Shown here: piece by piece, positions 36,373 through 44,778 of the stretch
Layout of the letters: the number at the start of each line of letters is the position of its first letter
Position numbering within the stretch: the first letter of the stretch is position 1
From: Olivibacter sp036959255
Lineage (GTDB): Bacteria > Bacteroidota > Bacteroidia > Sphingobacteriales > Sphingobacteriaceae
Length of the DNA stretch: 64,000 nt
Reading direction: 5' to 3'
NCBI RefSeq assembly: GCF_036959255.1
Contig: NZ_JAWMTI010000010.1
Coordinates: 157,349-221,348 of the forward strand
Notes under the pieces: generated by a model
What the model saw: only the letters and a program-made list of their open reading frames with translations
What the model was told of the DNA's origin: nothing
Databases searched by the model: none
Program-made: the position numbers and the translations under genes

Positions 36373-36387
36373 TACGTATTTTTACTT
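36373..36387 (+). promoter_or_regulatory. 15-bp nitrate-island element, reference copy
   Basis: The sequence TACGTATTTTTACTT is followed by AAAAAAATAAC. A near-identical block lies before the nitrate transporter gene (37909-37923, followed by AAAAAATAAC), and another copy lies before the barrel gene on the minus strand. The two TAC triplets are exactly ten bases apart, one helical turn. Confidence 0.5.
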
Positions 36388-36402
36388 AAAAAAATAACTG
36401 AA

Positions 36403-37125
36403 ATGAAATACACACTTATAAAAGAGGCAGAAGAGTTGCGTTTTCTTACTGTAAAAGCGGTAAAATGTATTGCAAAGGCCGAGCTTCTGATAATTGATTC
36501 TACGATCACGGACGAAATCTTCAATTTTGCGTCTATCAACTGCCACATAGTACACCTAGATGTATTTTTTGATTATTTATCAACCTGTAAGGGAAGTTTT
36601 CCCGGGAATATTGTAAGACTTTGCAATAATGAAACAAGCATAGTAACACAAGATGAAATGGTGATTCGCTATTTAAAGCAGATTGGCTATCAGCTATTGA
36701 TTATTCCCGGAATAAATATGGTAAACAGAATTGCCGGGCAAAATCATTTTCCGTTAACTATTCGCAACAGAAATGAGAGTTTTTGGGTATGTGACGCACG
36801 GTTCTTTTGCCAATCGGGAAAAGAACCCATAGAAAAGCTTCATTCCGTTGCTGCATCAAATGCTACCATCGCGATTAAATTCGTAAGTATCGATACATTA
36901 AAATTTATGTTAACAACAATCAATATCTATCGACACAAAGAAACCCCCGTCCTAATAACTGATTTCAATAACGATGTATATTGTCATACCTTAATGGACA
37001 TAAATAACGGTAAATTAAAAGAAGATCAGTACAAGTTGATCATTGTCAACCCTTGCACCAAGATGATCAATACTTCCGCATTTTCAGTGGAAGAAGTTTT
37101 AGAGAAACGATCAGCAATAGGTTAA
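36403..37125 (+). CDS. Degenerate SUMT-like (tetrapyrrole methylase fold) protein
   Basis: I read this 240-residue protein as a decayed relative of uroporphyrinogen-III C-methyltransferase. The order of segments agrees: a first strand (TLIKEAEELRFLTVKAVKCI in place of TLVGAGPGDPELLSL...), AELLIIDSTI for ADVVLYDALV, IVRLCNNETSI for VVRLKGGDPYI, and LLIIPGINMVNRIAG for VVVPGVSSSMAVAE. Both glycine-rich SAM-binding loops are lost. The frame is intact and codon use is normal, so it is a kept pseudoenzyme rather than a dying gene. It is divergent from nirB and convergent with the real SUMT gene, four bases away. Regulation or siroheme chaperoning are guesses. Confidence 0.6.
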   Translation: MKYTLIKEAEELRFLTVKAVKCIAKAELLIIDSTITDEIFNFASINCHIVHLDVFFDYLSTCKGSFPGNIVRLCNNETSIVTQDEMVIRYLKQIGYQLLIIPGINMVNRIAGQNHFPLTIRNRNESFWVCDARFFCQSGKEPIEKLHSVAASNATIAIKFVSIDTLKFMLTTINIYRHKETPVLITDFNNDVYCHTLMDINNGKLKEDQYKLIIVNPCTKMINTSAFSVEEVLEKRSAIG

Positions 37126-37129
37126 CTGC

Positions 37130-37843
37130 TCAAGTGTTTAGCGTTTTACCAACAACAATAATAGCAGGCGTAAGCAGTCCTTTTTCAGCAATCTCATGTT
37201 GAATGGTATCTATCGTAGCAAATAACGTTCTTTGCGTACGCAAAGACCCATTTTGGACAATAGCTATCGGCATCTTGCCTTTGCTTTCTTTTTTATAGAG
37301 GTCAACAATCTTTTCTATATGTTGGGTTCCCATCAATATCACAACAGTTTGGTCTAATTTGGCGGCAAGATAAAGATCTCTTGACATATCACCTTCTTTG
37401 GTTGAACCGGTAATAACCCAAAAATCTGCCGACAGATTTTTATCTATCAGTGAAATCCCCGCTAATTCGGCGACTGCCATTGAACTGGAAACACCTGGAA
37501 CAACAACAGTTTCAATATTTTTAGATTTGGCGTATTGCAACTCCTCACTTCCTCGTCCAAAAATATATGGATCACCACCCTTTAAACGTACAACATGGCC
37601 GTAGCTATGGGCGAAATGGACCAGCATTTTATTAATACTTTCTTGACCATAAGCATGGCACCCGGCTCTTTTACCTACAAATATTTTTTCACTACCTTTT
37701 TTTGCATAGACTAGTATGGCAGGATCAACTAATGCGTCATATAAAACAACATCGGCATTTCCAAGCGCCTCAACACCTGCTAAACTCAATAATTCCGGAT
37801 CTCCCGGCCCGGCGCCAACTAATGTGATCTTTGGTTCTTTCAT
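37130..37843 (-). CDS. cobA: Uroporphyrinogen-III C-methyltransferase (SUMT)
   Basis: A 237-residue single-domain SUMT. The SAM-binding loop GAGPGDPELL (residues 8-17), VRLKGGDPYIFGRG near 84-97, and PGVSSS near 115 are intact. It methylates uroporphyrinogen III to precorrin-2, the first committed step to siroheme, the cofactor of NirB. No separate ferrochelatase/dehydrogenase gene is present in the window. It faces the SUMT-like pseudoenzyme tail to tail with four bases between stops. Confidence 0.94.
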   Translation of the reverse strand: MKEPKITLVGAGPGDPELLSLAGVEALGNADVVLYDALVDPAILVYAKKGSEKIFVGKRAGCHAYGQESINKMLVHFAHSYGHVVRLKGGDPYIFGRGSEELQYAKSKNIETVVVPGVSSSMAVAELAGISLIDKNLSADFWVITGSTKEGDMSRDLYLAAKLDQTVVILMGTQHIEKIVDLYKKESKGKMPIAIVQNGSLRTQRTLFATIDTIQHEIAEKGLLTPAIIVVGKTLNT

Positions 37844-37908
37844 CGCATTTCCTTTCTTAAAATAACCCCTGTACAGGATCTTGTCTATTTACTTATTAAG
37901 TCCAAAAC

Positions 37909-37923
37909 TAGGTATTTTTACTT
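37909..37923 (+). promoter_or_regulatory. 15-bp nitrate-island element upstream of the nitrate transporter
   Basis: The sequence TAGGTATTTTTACTT followed by AAAAAATAAC matches the reference copy at 36373 at 14 of 15 positions, and the following ten bases also agree. Relative to the promoter proposed at 37952-37983 its centre is near -72. Confidence 0.5.
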
Positions 37924-37951
37924 AAAAAATAACAATATTTTACGTAAATAG

Positions 37952-37983
37952 TTGTGTATATCATTTATTTTACGTTAAATTTG
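37952..37983 (+). promoter_or_regulatory. Candidate promoter of the nitrate transporter/reductase operon
   Basis: A TTG (37952-37954), a 21-base spacer and TAAATTTG (37976-37983) give an exact -7 match with a suitable -33 element. Start of transcription would be near 37988, leaving a leader of about 90 bases. Upstream lie TACGTAAATA (37941-37950) and the 15-bp element. In the leader, 38003-38017 reads as a weaker TAC-N7-TAC repeat on the minus strand. Confidence 0.55.
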
Positions 37984-38076
37984 ACAATTTACCATCAAAA
38001 TCTACGTATATAATCGTAAAAATGATTATAGAGCAGGTAATTTTATGTTTTTTAATAAAAAATCAATATTATTCTT

Positions 38077-39378
38077 ATGAAAACATCGAATTCGCAGTTA
38101 CTAAAAACACTTCCCTTGTTGACATGTAAAGGGATACAGATGCGTACGTTCCACATAACCTGGTTTATGTTCTTCATTTGTTTTTTCGGATGGTTTGGGT
38201 TAGCACCATTAATGCCCACTATCAGAGATGAAATGGGACTTACAAAAGAACAGGTCGGAAACATCATGATCGCTTCTGTATCGTCTACAATCATTGCTCG
38301 CTTAATCATTGGTCGACTGTGCGATGTATTTGGACCTCGAAAAACAGCTGTTTGGCTTCTTACCCTAGGGTCTCTACCTGTATTTTTGGTAGGCTTAGCA
38401 CATACTTATGAAACCTTTCTGCTCTTCCGTTTAGCTATTGGCGTTATTGGTGCTTCTTTTGTTATAACACAGTATCATACCAGTATGATGTTTGCTGCCA
38501 ATGTAAAGGGAACGGCTAATGCTGTTGCTGGTGGTTGGGGAAATTTGGGAGGTGGTGTAACCAATATGCTCATGCCGCTGATATTTGCCGGTATTATTGG
38601 ATTTGGTTATAGTCCAGAGCGTGCGTGGCGTTATGCTATGGTAATACCTGGCCTACTAATGCTATTTGTAGCCGTTTTATATTGGCGATATACCAAAGAT
38701 ACCCCTTCCGGTAATTTTGATGAAATTGAGCAAAGCAAAAAACAACGTGATAAAATTGACTGGAAAACACTCCGTGATTGGCGTATTTGGGCTTTGACAC
38801 TTGCTTACGCCATGTGTTTTGGAATGGAGATAACCTTTGATAATGTAGCTGCCCTTCATTTTGTTGATACTTTTTCTCTCTCTCAGTCCAGTGCCGGTTT
38901 CTGGGCAGGCATCTTTGGATTCATGAATCTATTTGCACGTGCTTTAGGTGGTTTAGCAGCTGATAAAATAGGTTTGTCCTATGGAATTAAAGGTAAAGGG
39001 ATATTATTAGGCAGCGTGCTTCTATTAGAAGGCTTTGGCGTTTTACTATTTTCTCATGCAGGGTCATTGACCTTTGCGATCGTATCGATGCTGATCTTTG
39101 CTTTATTTTTAAAAATGGCAAATGGCGTCACCTACGCCATCGCACCTTTTGTGAATAAGAAAAATGTCGGGCTTGTCAGTGGCATTGTCGGTGCAGGAGG
39201 AAATGTAGGGGGAATGTTCTTCGGTTTTCTTTTTAAATCAAATGACATCACCTATACAGAGGCCTTCCAGTATATTGGTTTTATTATTTTGGCTGTTGCT
39301 TGCTTAATTTTCATTACACCTTTCAAAAAATCAAAACCAAATCTCGTTGAGGAGAAAGAATTAGTTATACAGGCTTAA
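38077..39378 (+). CDS. Nitrate/nitrite MFS transporter (NarK/NasA family)
   Basis: A 433-residue major facilitator with twelve hydrophobic helices. Diagnostic features of the nitrate/nitrite porter family are the nitrate signature-like glycine-rich helices AGGWGNLGGGVTNMLMPL (helix five) and GIVGAGGNVGGMFFGF (helix eleven), and the conserved arginine in helix two (IARLIIGRLCD). It imports nitrate for the reductase encoded eleven bases downstream. The first 25 residues are a polar cytoplasmic leader; a second ATG at residue 22 is possible. Confidence 0.95.
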   Translation: MKTSNSQLLKTLPLLTCKGIQMRTFHITWFMFFICFFGWFGLAPLMPTIRDEMGLTKEQVGNIMIASVSSTIIARLIIGRLCDVFGPRKTAVWLLTLGSLPVFLVGLAHTYETFLLFRLAIGVIGASFVITQYHTSMMFAANVKGTANAVAGGWGNLGGGVTNMLMPLIFAGIIGFGYSPERAWRYAMVIPGLLMLFVAVLYWRYTKDTPSGNFDEIEQSKKQRDKIDWKTLRDWRIWALTLAYAMCFGMEITFDNVAALHFVDTFSLSQSSAGFWAGIFGFMNLFARALGGLAADKIGLSYGIKGKGILLGSVLLLEGFGVLLFSHAGSLTFAIVSMLIFALFLKMANGVTYAIAPFVNKKNVGLVSGIVGAGGNVGGMFFGFLFKSNDITYTEAFQYIGFIILAVACLIFITPFKKSKPNLVEEKELVIQA

Positions 39379-39389
39379 TCAACCTTCGT

Positions 39390-42300
39390 ATGCAAGATAT
39401 TACAAACCGTTCGAAACAAGTGAAAAGTACTTGCTGTTATTGTGGTGTGGGATGTGGCGTTGTTATTGAAAGACAACAGGATGGAAACATTCACGTAAAG
39501 GGTGATGAAAGCCATCCCTCAAATAAAGGTTTACTCTGCAGTAAGGGCATGAACCTTCACCATACTGTAAATGACCAGAGCGATCGTTTATTGTTCCCAC
39601 AAATGCGGTATCATAAAGATATGCCTCTGGAGCGTGTCGATTGGGATACGGCACTGGGACGTACCGCGGCGGTATTTAAAACTTTCATAGAAAAGTATGG
39701 TCCAAATAGTGTAGCATTCTACGGCTCCGGCCAGTTTTTAACGGAAGAATACTATGTCCTGAACAAGCTTGTAAAAGGCTTTATTGGAACAAACAATATT
39801 GATACTAACTCGCGTTTATGTATGAGCAGTGCGGTTGCGGCTTATAAAATGGCGTTGGGTGAAGACAGTGTACCCGTTTGCTATGACGATATCGAGTTAG
39901 CGGACTGCATTCTTGTTGCCGGGGCAAATCCTGCTTGGTGCCATCCTATTATTTGGCGGAGAGTTGAAAAACACAAAACAAATAACCCGGCTCTTAAAAT
40001 TATTATAATCGACCCGCGCGTTACCGATAGTTGTGCTATAGCAGATTTACACCTACAGATACGGCCTGGTACGGACATTACTTTATTCCATGCAATTTCA
40101 AAACTTCTCATCGAGCAGGGAAAAATAGATTGGCATTTTATTAAGTCGCATACAGACGGTTTTGAACAGTTGAGGGATCTCGTTTCGACTGTATCTATTC
40201 GCGATGCTGCCCATATTTGTGATATCAGGGAAGAACATATTTATAGGGCCGCTGACTATATCGGTTCTGCAGATGCCTTTTTAAGTATGTGGACAATGGG
40301 ATTGAATCAAAGTGTCGTGGGGGTGGACAAAAATGTCAGCCTGCTTAATCTGCATCTACTCACCGGTAAAATTGGTAAGCCCGGTTCCGGTCCGCTATCA
40401 CTTACCGGCCAGCCCAATGCCATGGGCGGGCGTGAAGTTGGCGGCCTTGCCAACTTACTTCCTGCACACCGAGATCTAAACAACCCACAGCACAGAGCAG
40501 ATTTACAAGTTTTTTGGGGCGGAAAGCCAATTGCGGAAAAACAAGGGCTTACAGCTACGCAAATGTTTGATGCGCTTGGCGATGGTACGTTAAAAGCAAT
40601 TTGGATTAGTTGTACCAACCCGCTGATCAGTTTACCCGATGTACGAAAAGCTGAAAAAGCGCTTAAAAACGCGAAATTTGTGGTGGTACAAGAAGTAAGC
40701 AATAAACCGGAGACACTTGCTTATGCTGACGTTATTCTACCAGCCGCCGCATGGAGCGAAAAGGAAGGGACAATGACTAACTCAGAGAGACGCATCACCT
40801 ATCTACCCAAAGTAAACACACCACCTGGTGAAGCACTTGCCGACCAAGAGATATTTTGTCGATTTGCTAAAAAAATGGAATTCCAGGGGTTTGATTTTCC
40901 TGATGCGGAAGCTGTTTATCGCGAACATGCGTTGCTTACAAAGGGTACTCATATTGATATAAGTGAGTTGAATTACGACATTCTCAAAAAGAACAGAAGC
41001 ATTCAATGGCCTTACGTTGAGCAGCGTTCAACCCCTCGACTTTTTACGGATTTTATTTTTTATACGACAAATAAAAGAGCGAAAATTCATGCACCGACTC
41101 CATATTCTACAAGTGAAGAGCCGGACAAAGATTACCCCTTTATCCTTACGACCGGCAGAATTCGCGACCAATGGCATACAAGAAGTAAAACAGGAAAAGT
41201 AAATAAGTTAAACCAACATATAAGTCGTACTTATCTCAGTATACACCCTGATGATGCGCAGCAATTGGGATTAAAGGAGTACGATATCGTGAATGTAAAG
41301 TCGCGAAGAGGCGAAACAAGCATGCCCTGTAAAATCGATAAAACAATAAGGACCGGTGTCGTGTTTTTGCCGATGCATTGGGGAAAGATACTGAATAGCG
41401 ATCTTAATCGAACAAATAATTTAACAAATAATCTCCTGGATCCCATTTCGAAAGAGCCGGATTTTAAATTTTGTGCCGTTCAGATTGAAAAATTCATTAA
41501 ACCAAAGCAACGTATTGTTATTGTTGGAGCTGGAGCCGGAGCCTTTGGTTTCATTAAGAATTATCGTAAAAAAAATCAGGATGATGAAATTATTGTTTTC
41601 AGCAAAGAAAACACCCCTTTTTATAATAGAGTAATGTTACCTGATTATGTCAGCGGGGAACAGTCATGGAAGCAATTAGTGAAAATGAGTGAAAAAGAGG
41701 AGGAAGATTACAAAGTAACCCTTTATAAAGGGGTAACAATTACTGAAATAGAGCGTAAATCGAAAAACGTAATTGATTCGAGGGGTATAAAAACATCGTA
41801 TGACATTCTTATTCTAGCTACCGGCAGCAGACCAACACTCCCCAAGGGGGTTCCGCTTCTACAGGGAATATTCACCATGCGTAACCGCTCCGACGCGGAT
41901 GAGCTTAAAAACTATTTAGCGCCCAACGCGCATATTGTCATTGTGGGCGGAGGCTTATTAGGACTTGAAATGGCTGCGTCATTACGTAGCCTACATTTAA
42001 ATGTCACCATTGTTCAGCGTGTATCACGTTTTTTAAACAGACAGCTCGACACCTTAGCAAGTCAATTATTACATGAAGAAATGCTTGATCAAGGTTGCGA
42101 TATTTATTATGAAGACGAAGTTCAATTGTATTATGGAAGCAAACAGCTAACGGGTGTAGGCTTAAAAAGTGGACGAAAGATCGACTGCAATGCACTTATA
42201 TTCGCCATTGGTACCACACCAAATATCGAATTTGCGAAAGATAGCGGTTTAGCTTATAAACGAGGGATCACGGTAAACGGTCGCTTGGAAACAAGTGATC

Positions 42301-42899
42301 CTGCCATATTCGCAATTGGAGAGATTGCGGAATACGAAGGCACCTTATATGGCATCACTGCGGCAGCAGAACAACAGGCGAGTGTTGTAGCGGATTATTT
42401 AAATGGCGATATCGCCAGCGTCTATCAAGGTAGTTTATTCATGAATATTATTAAAATTCATGGTTTTGATTTATGCAGTATTGGTTTACCGGCGGCCCCA
42501 AGCGGGCAAACCGGTTATGAAGAGGTAACCTTTACGGACAGAGCACAACGCTATTATAAAAAGTGTGTTATCCATCAAGACCGCTTAGTTGGTACGATAT
42601 TAATAGGCGATAAGGCAGAGTTTTTAGAGTATAAAGATTTAATTGAGAAAAAAATAGAGTTAGGTGAAAAAAGATTAAAATTATTACGGAGTGGAAAGAC
42701 CGTAGAGCCGGTAATAGGTAAGTTGATTTGCAGCTGCAATAATGTGGGCGAAGGTAATTTAAAAAAGAAAATCAACGACGGAAACAGAGACTTAAATTCA
42801 CTTTGCGCTAGTTCCGGAGCAGGATCCGGTTGTGGGTCTTGTAAACCCGAGGTAAAAAGAATTCTTTCGGAGACGCTTGAAATGGATGCAATTATATAA
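39390..42899 (+). CDS. nasC: Assimilatory nitrate reductase fused to FAD/NAD(P) and BFD reductase modules
   Basis: A 1169-residue fusion. Residues 1-690 form the catalytic part: a 4Fe-4S site (C15, C18, C22, C50), the molybdopterin oxidoreductase domain (SRLCMSSAVAAY, GANPAWCHP, TGQPNAMGGREVGGL) and a molydopterin dinucleotide-binding domain (TGRIRDQWHT). Residues about 700-1050 are a NirB-like flavoprotein (IVGAGAGAFG; VIVGGGLLGLEMA). Residues about 1110-1160 are a BFD [2Fe-2S] domain (LICSCNN, CGSC). The protein therefore combines the functions of separate NasC and NasB subunits and can take electrons from NAD(P)H itself. It needs bis-MGD. Eleven bases separate it from the transporter gene. 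Confidence 0.94.
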   Translation: MQDITNRSKQVKSTCCYCGVGCGVVIERQQDGNIHVKGDESHPSNKGLLCSKGMNLHHTVNDQSDRLLFPQMRYHKDMPLERVDWDTALGRTAAVFKTFIEKYGPNSVAFYGSGQFLTEEYYVLNKLVKGFIGTNNIDTNSRLCMSSAVAAYKMALGEDSVPVCYDDIELADCILVAGANPAWCHPIIWRRVEKHKTNNPALKIIIIDPRVTDSCAIADLHLQIRPGTDITLFHAISKLLIEQGKIDWHFIKSHTDGFEQLRDLVSTVSIRDAAHICDIREEHIYRAADYIGSADAFLSMWTMGLNQSVVGVDKNVSLLNLHLLTGKIGKPGSGPLSLTGQPNAMGGREVGGLANLLPAHRDLNNPQHRADLQVFWGGKPIAEKQGLTATQMFDALGDGTLKAIWISCTNPLISLPDVRKAEKALKNAKFVVVQEVSNKPETLAYADVILPAAAWSEKEGTMTNSERRITYLPKVNTPPGEALADQEIFCRFAKKMEFQGFDFPDAEAVYREHALLTKGTHIDISELNYDILKKNRSIQWPYVEQRSTPRLFTDFIFYTTNKRAKIHAPTPYSTSEEPDKDYPFILTTGRIRDQWHTRSKTGKVNKLNQHISRTYLSIHPDDAQQLGLKEYDIVNVKSRRGETSMPCKIDKTIRTGVVFLPMHWGKILNSDLNRTNNLTNNLLDPISKEPDFKFCAVQIEKFIKPKQRIVIVGAGAGAFGFIKNYRKKNQDDEIIVFSKENTPFYNRVMLPDYVSGEQSWKQLVKMSEKEEEDYKVTLYKGVTITEIERKSKNVIDSRGIKTSYDILILATGSRPTLPKGVPLLQGIFTMRNRSDADELKNYLAPNAHIVIVGGGLLGLEMAASLRSLHLNVTIVQRVSRFLNRQLDTLASQLLHEEMLDQGCDIYYEDEVQLYYGSKQLTGVGLKSGRKIDCNALIFAIGTTPNIEFAKDSGLAYKRGITVNGRLETSDPAIFAIGEIAEYEGTLYGITAAAEQQASVVADYLNGDIASVYQGSLFMNIIKIHGFDLCSIGLPAAPSGQTGYEEVTFTDRAQRYYKKCVIHQDRLVGTILIGDKAEFLEYKDLIEKKIELGEKRLKLLRSGKTVEPVIGKLICSCNNVGEGNLKKKINDGNRDLNSLCASSGAGSGCGSCKPEVKRILSETLEMDAII

Positions 42900-42904
42900 A
42901 CGGA

Positions 42905-44344
42905 ATGAAAAAGATGCAACAATGTACTGTAAAGATCAATTTGCCGGGAGGAATTATTTCTGCGGGAAACCTATTGAAAATCCTTAACATCCTTCAGGAA
43001 CTTCGTATTGAAAACGTAAGTTTCGGCAACCGACAACAATTGCTTTTCAGCACCCCGGCAGAACACATACATCATCTCAGGCTTAACATTGCTAATGTGG
43101 TTATGGAAATCGATGGAGATGATTATCCGAACATTGTTAGTTCTTATGTTACAGACGAAGTTTTTACTTCTTCTAGTTGGTTGCGTGAGGGTGTTTATAA
43201 AGATATATTGGATTCATTCCATCATGATCCTAGATTGAAAATCAACCTAGTAGATCGCCATCAAAATCTCGTCCCCTTTTTCACAGGGAATTTCAACTTT
43301 GTTTCTTCCGATGTCAGCAATCATTGGTATTTGCATGTGCGTTTCCCAAAAACCAATACGATTTACCATTGGCCTTCCCTTATTTATTCGGCAGATATCG
43401 CCGAGATAAGCCGATTATTGGAATTAATTATTATGGATAATGATCATCTTTTCTTTAATAAGCCAAATGCTGATGGTGATCAGTTAGTTCAGTTATTAAA
43501 TAAAACAGCTAATTTCCATACACAGCGTTATGACCTTCCTATGATACATACTGACTTTCATCTCCCCTTTTATGAAGGAATTAATCATTATGGTGAACAC
43601 AAACTTTGGTTAGGCATATACAGAAGGTGGGAGAATTTTTCGGTGGATTTTTTAAACGAAGTTTGTAGTTTGTGTATGGATAGTCGGATTGGACAATTGT
43701 ATACAACGCCCTGGAAAACAATTTTGATAAAGAATATACTACCCTCCGATCGAATACGCTGGAGTGTGCTATTAAATAAATATCGTATCAACGTACGACA
43801 TGCATCTAATGAATTGAACTGGCAATTGGAAGATCGCTCAGAGGAAGCTAAAGACCTAAAGTGGTTGTTAGTAAAAGCCTTCGAAGAAGCCGATCTCCGA
43901 ACATCTAAACTTTGCTTTGCCATTAAGGTCAGTAAACAGACGGGGCTCTTTGGTTCAATCGTTATACAAAAAGAAACCTTGGGAGAAACACGATACCAAG
44001 TCATGCATACCCGTAATTTTAATCCAAATTCCAAAGAGTTTATCTCCTATGGCAGTGCAAATGACGTTGCGTGTTTAGCGGATCTCTTAATACAGTTGTG
44101 TCATGTATATTATGAAATGCACAGTATATTAAGGCTTTCTTATTATCGAAGAAAAGAAGAAAATACTAAAAAAAACGAAACTTCAGTACCAATCTACCAG
44201 TGCACTCATTGTTTTACCCGCTACGATCCTTCCTATGGCGATTCATTACAATCGATTAACCCCGGAACACCTTTTGAAATACTAGTAGATTATCATTGCT
44301 CCACCTGTGATGCCCCAAAAACCGCATTTGAACAAATTTCTTAG
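42905..44344 (+). CDS. Nitrite/sulfite-reductase-like half-domain protein with C-terminal rubredoxin
   Basis: The 479-residue protein has two reductase-like half domains, INLPGGIISAGNL with NVSFGNRQQLLF (residues 11-48) and LWLGIYRRWENFSVDFL with LYTTPWKTILIKNI (about 235-280), without siroheme/4Fe-4S cysteines. A rubredoxin at 431-479 has iron ligands C433, C436, C465 and C468. Only CxxC at C254/C257 is shared with the shorter paralogue at 27314. It starts five bases after the nitrate reductase gene and so is in the same operon. A role as an electron-transfer or assembly partner of the nitrate or nitrite reductase is my inference. Confidence 0.8.
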   Translation: MKKMQQCTVKINLPGGIISAGNLLKILNILQELRIENVSFGNRQQLLFSTPAEHIHHLRLNIANVVMEIDGDDYPNIVSSYVTDEVFTSSSWLREGVYKDILDSFHHDPRLKINLVDRHQNLVPFFTGNFNFVSSDVSNHWYLHVRFPKTNTIYHWPSLIYSADIAEISRLLELIIMDNDHLFFNKPNADGDQLVQLLNKTANFHTQRYDLPMIHTDFHLPFYEGINHYGEHKLWLGIYRRWENFSVDFLNEVCSLCMDSRIGQLYTTPWKTILIKNILPSDRIRWSVLLNKYRINVRHASNELNWQLEDRSEEAKDLKWLLVKAFEEADLRTSKLCFAIKVSKQTGLFGSIVIQKETLGETRYQVMHTRNFNPNSKEFISYGSANDVACLADLLIQLCHVYYEMHSILRLSYYRRKEENTKKNETSVPIYQCTHCFTRYDPSYGDSLQSINPGTPFEILVDYHCSTCDAPKTAFEQIS

Positions 44345-44385
44345 CATAAACCAAAAACCTATACGAAAGAAAATCGGCTAAATGG

Positions 44386-44414
44386 AAGCCCAATCACAGC
44401 AAGTGATCAGGCTT
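44386..44414. terminator. Possible bidirectional hairpin between convergent genes
   Basis: AAGCC-CA-ATCAC, loop AGCAA, GTGAT-CA-GGCTT forms an imperfect ten-pair stem with a CA/CA internal loop. It lies between the stop codons of the rubredoxin-protein gene and the convergent histone-like gene. T-tracts are weak on both sides. Confidence 0.35.
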
Positions 44415-44429
44415 AATGCTTAATAGCAC

Positions 44430-44609
44430 TTATTTACCTTCATTTTTCTTAGCAGTAACTTCATTACGAATGTCTTGTGCCAAGTTTTTTGTTTGTTGTA
44501 ATGCCCCGCGCAATCTAGTGCCTGCGGCTTTGTTCCCTTTTTCGTAAAAGGCCACAGCATCCTGTTCTGCTGCAGCAACCAGTTCCTTTAATTCATTAAA
44601 TTTTTGCAT
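44430..44609 (-). CDS. Histone H1-like DNA-binding protein
   Basis: This 59-residue protein starts at the ATG at 44609 (MQKFNELKEL) and ends KKNEGK. It matches the short Bacteroidota histone H1/Hc1-like family: an acidic-to-neutral N-terminal helix with EQDAVAFYEKGNKAAGTRLR, followed by a basic stretch and a lysine-rich end. The family is thought to bind DNA and help chromosome compaction. It is monocistronic, convergent with the nitrate reductase operon, and followed by 169 bases of AT-rich DNA in which I see no other gene. Confidence 0.85.
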   Translation of the reverse strand: MQKFNELKELVAAAEQDAVAFYEKGNKAAGTRLRGALQQTKNLAQDIRNEVTAKKNEGK

Positions 44610-44778
44610 TATTGCTTCTTATTTAAAGCAGAAGCAACCATTTGCCTCTGCAAGGCAGCGAAAGTAGGTAAAAAAAGCATATTCTCTAAATATTGCTTAA
44701 AGAAGTTTAAATTAAATCAAAAAAACCTAAAACGTGCTTTCAAACGATTAAGCTACTGTTTGACCCCGTTTCAGCTGA

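Noticed and set aside
36403..37125. Calling this gene a functional SUMT
   Set aside because: Both glycine-rich SAM-binding loops are replaced by unrelated residues, and an intact SUMT gene is adjacent.
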